Source: Opacimonas sp964559075 | GTDB lineage: Bacteria > Pseudomonadota > Gammaproteobacteria > Enterobacterales > Alteromonadaceae | Length of the DNA: 64,000 nucleotides | Reading direction: 5' to 3' | Assembly (NCBI GenBank): GCA_964559075.1 | Contig: CAZLGJ010000001.1 | Location: 1 to 64,000, forward strand | Part shown: piece by piece, positions 62,528-64,000 of the stretch | How the letters are laid out: each line of letters starts with the position of its first letter | How positions within the stretch are numbered: position 1 is the first letter of the stretch | The notes under the pieces: generated by a model | What the model was told of the DNA's origin: nothing | What the model saw: the letters and a program-made list of their open reading frames with translations, nothing else | The model's database searches: none | Program-made: the position numbers and the translations under genes

Positions 62528-64000
62528 ATGCGATTGTTTCGCCCCGCTAATCTAAATGGCATCTCCCTGTTTATCGCCTTGTTTATATACTCGCTATCTA
62601 CCTCGGCGAACGCCACTGCAAATACTGCATCTACTCAGCCAAGTATTGCGTCTTTTGCTGATCACGCTAGCATTCTCACCGATCCGATATTAACCGGCCC
62701 CACCCCTACCAGCATCAACGTGGTGTGGTATGTGGAAGGCGGTGAAGATATTGCGGTTAACACCAAAAGCAGCACCAACCAACACTATGTCTTGGTCGGC
62801 ACTGCGCAAACCCGCTTTGACGCCACCAGCACGCCGATGTCCCAGCTATTTGAGGATAAGCAGTCGCAGTTACCCGCGCATTTGGCACTTAATCTGCCTG
62901 ACAACCAAGCGCTCAAGCAGCACTCCTTCAAACGAGCTATTAAACGCCCGATTACCCGAGTGAGCGCAACCGTCACCGATATCCCGCGCAATCAGCGCAC
63001 TGAATATCGCGCGATCTCAGTGATAGACGGTGTGACCTATCAAAGCGACGTGTTTAGCCTCCAGCCGCTGCCATCACCCGAACAGCCGGTCAAAGTCTTG
63101 GTCACGAGCGATCAGCAAAACCGCCACATGTCCCCTGCCAATTTCCAAAAAGTCGTTGAAACCGTGGGCATGGTGGATGCGGTGCTCTTCGCCGGAGATC
63201 TAGTAGATACCCCCAACCGCGCCTCAGAGTGGTTTGACCGCAACAACGTAAAGCGCCCTGCATTTTATCCTGCGTTGCAGGGCCGGTTTCAGTCACTGTT
63301 TCCTGAACATCCCTATGCGGGTGGTGCGATATTGCAGCACGCGCCGCTGCTAGGCACCATTGGCAATCACGAAAGTCCCGGGAGATTTGATCTCACCAAA
63401 TCACTTGGCCAACAAGATAGCGATCCTCGCCCGCGCTGGTTTGCCCAGTGGCAGTGGTCACAGCTTACCGCTGAGCAACAGCACGCCACCGGCACGAGCA
63501 AAGCGGAATTTCTGATTGCGCAGTCTTATGATCACCGCACCTATTATGAAATGTGGGATTTGCCGCAGCACGGGATCCCGGCCTCACAACTAGCCAGCCC
63601 ACATGATCCCGCGCATGAGCCCGAAAACTTTTACGCCATACGCTTTGGTAATCTGCACCTGACCTCGTTGAACATCTCACGGGTATGGCGCAATTGGGAC
63701 GGCGGATTGGCCGGATTAGCAGAATTAAATGGGGGCGCAAATGGACAAAAAGACACACGCCGCGGTAAATTTGCTGAGCCGCCCGCCACCATTAATAATT
63801 TGGATACTTGGGGCTTTGGCGATATGTTTTTTGCCGATTATGCGCCCGGCTCCAGCCAGCGCCAGTGGCTTGCTCAGACGCTGGCCTCACCAAGCTACAC
63901 CAGTGCCCCCTACAAAGTCGTGCTGACTCACCAATCCATGCACGGCTATGGTGATAATGCGGTGCCGGTGATGGCTAACCCCGTTGCGACCATTGATTTT
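62528..64000 (+). CDS. Secreted metallophosphoesterase, runs off the right edge
   Basis: At least 491 residues, open to the window end. AAAAGGAC precedes ATG 62528. A signal peptide ends near residue 30 (SLSTSANATA). An Ig-like/fibronectin-type N-terminal domain spans about 45-180. The calcineurin-like domain has VLVTSDQQN near residue 193, FAGDLVD near 220, GNHE near 281 and VLTHQSMHGYGD near 471, all metal-binding motifs of the family. It is probably a periplasmic or extracellular phosphatase or phosphodiesterase. It is complete as far as seen. Confidence 0.87.
   Translation, partial: MRLFRPANLNGISLFIALFIYSLSTSANATANTASTQPSIASFADHASILTDPILTGPTPTSINVVWYVEGGEDIAVNTKSSTNQHYVLVGTAQTRFDATSTPMSQLFEDKQSQLPAHLALNLPDNQALKQHSFKRAIKRPITRVSATVTDIPRNQRTEYRAISVIDGVTYQSDVFSLQPLPSPEQPVKVLVTSDQQNRHMSPANFQKVVETVGMVDAVLFAGDLVDTPNRASEWFDRNNVKRPAFYPALQGRFQSLFPEHPYAGGAILQHAPLLGTIGNHESPGRFDLTKSLGQQDSDPRPRWFAQWQWSQLTAEQQHATGTSKAEFLIAQSYDHRTYYEMWDLPQHGIPASQLASPHDPAHEPENFYAIRFGNLHLTSLNISRVWRNWDGGLAGLAELNGGANGQKDTRRGKFAEPPATINNLDTWGFGDMFFADYAPGSSQRQWLAQTLASPSYTSAPYKVVLTHQSMHGYGDNAVPVMANPVATIDF

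Noticed and set aside
1..64000. CRISPR arrays, rRNA and tRNA genes
   Set aside because: Reading both strands showed no regularly spaced repeats and no cloverleaf or rRNA-like sequence that I could support.

Overview
The window looks like chromosomal DNA of a marine-type gammaproteobacterium, probably an Alteromonadales-like lineage. This rests on gene order and protein resemblance and not on any rRNA. Supporting signs are the IlvY/IlvC pair with a 491-residue class II IlvC, the ilvE-ilvD-ilvA block divergent from comM/yifB, rph-pyrE divergent from yicC, and E. coli-like HipB/HipA. Two runs of ten Ns (17467-17476 in proB, 52184-52193 in the wzy-like gene) show that this is a scaffolded draft.

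Region 1 (1-29.7 kb) is mostly intact core metabolism. It opens with a cytoplasmic-type alpha/beta hydrolase, an SH3b-muramidase and a MipA/OmpV porin. The branched-chain amino acid block follows (ilvE-ilvD-ilvA, comM, ilvY/ilvC with LysR-type operators), without ilvG/ilvM. Next come a small unknown protein, two drug/metabolite exporters, proB-proA, an M1 peptidase with a DUF6702 partner, a succinate-semialdehyde dehydrogenase and GNAT pair, DUF6482, DUF3014, an amidohydrolase, a YqaA-type membrane protein, a lipoprotein methyltransferase, and tusA, pyrE and rph. The region ends with yicC, which is frameshifted near its 3' end.

Region 2 (29.7-47 kb) is accessory and decaying. Just past yicC lies an integrase relic with an IS3-family remnant at its end. 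Beyond it are a DUF3754 protein, a TonB receptor pseudogene, truncated DUF4331 and anti-sigma (RskA-like) genes, a complete hipBA module with three evenly spaced operators, and a small operon encoding a double-glycine bacteriocin-like precursor with a membrane partner. A serine hydrolase, a cystine/dicarboxylate symporter, an AbiE module whose toxin lost its catalytic core, a hybrid histidine kinase and a second hipBA with a broken hipA complete it. Several genes carry internal deletions that are too large to be sequencing errors.

Region 3 (44-60.3 kb) is a Wzx/Wzy-type exopolysaccharide locus. It holds a CpsB-like phosphatase, an outer-membrane beta-barrel, Wza-like export protein, a Wzc-like kinase whose tyrosine-rich tail is cut off by an in-frame stop, polymerase, glycosyltransferase, flippase, sulfotransferase, a nucleotidyltransferase-like protein, gmd, fcl, gmm and a WcaI-like glycosyltransferase. 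The centre (about 51.2-56.5 kb) is far more AT-rich than its flanks, as expected of an exchanged serotype cassette. The gene set predicts a polymer with GDP-fucose-derived sugar and possibly sulfate. A priming sugar transferase and GDP-mannose synthesis genes are not in the window.

Region 4 (60.4-64 kb) contains a PQQ-type sugar dehydrogenase pseudogene fused by deletion to an N-terminally truncated PhoX phosphatase, and a secreted metallophosphoesterase that runs off the right edge.
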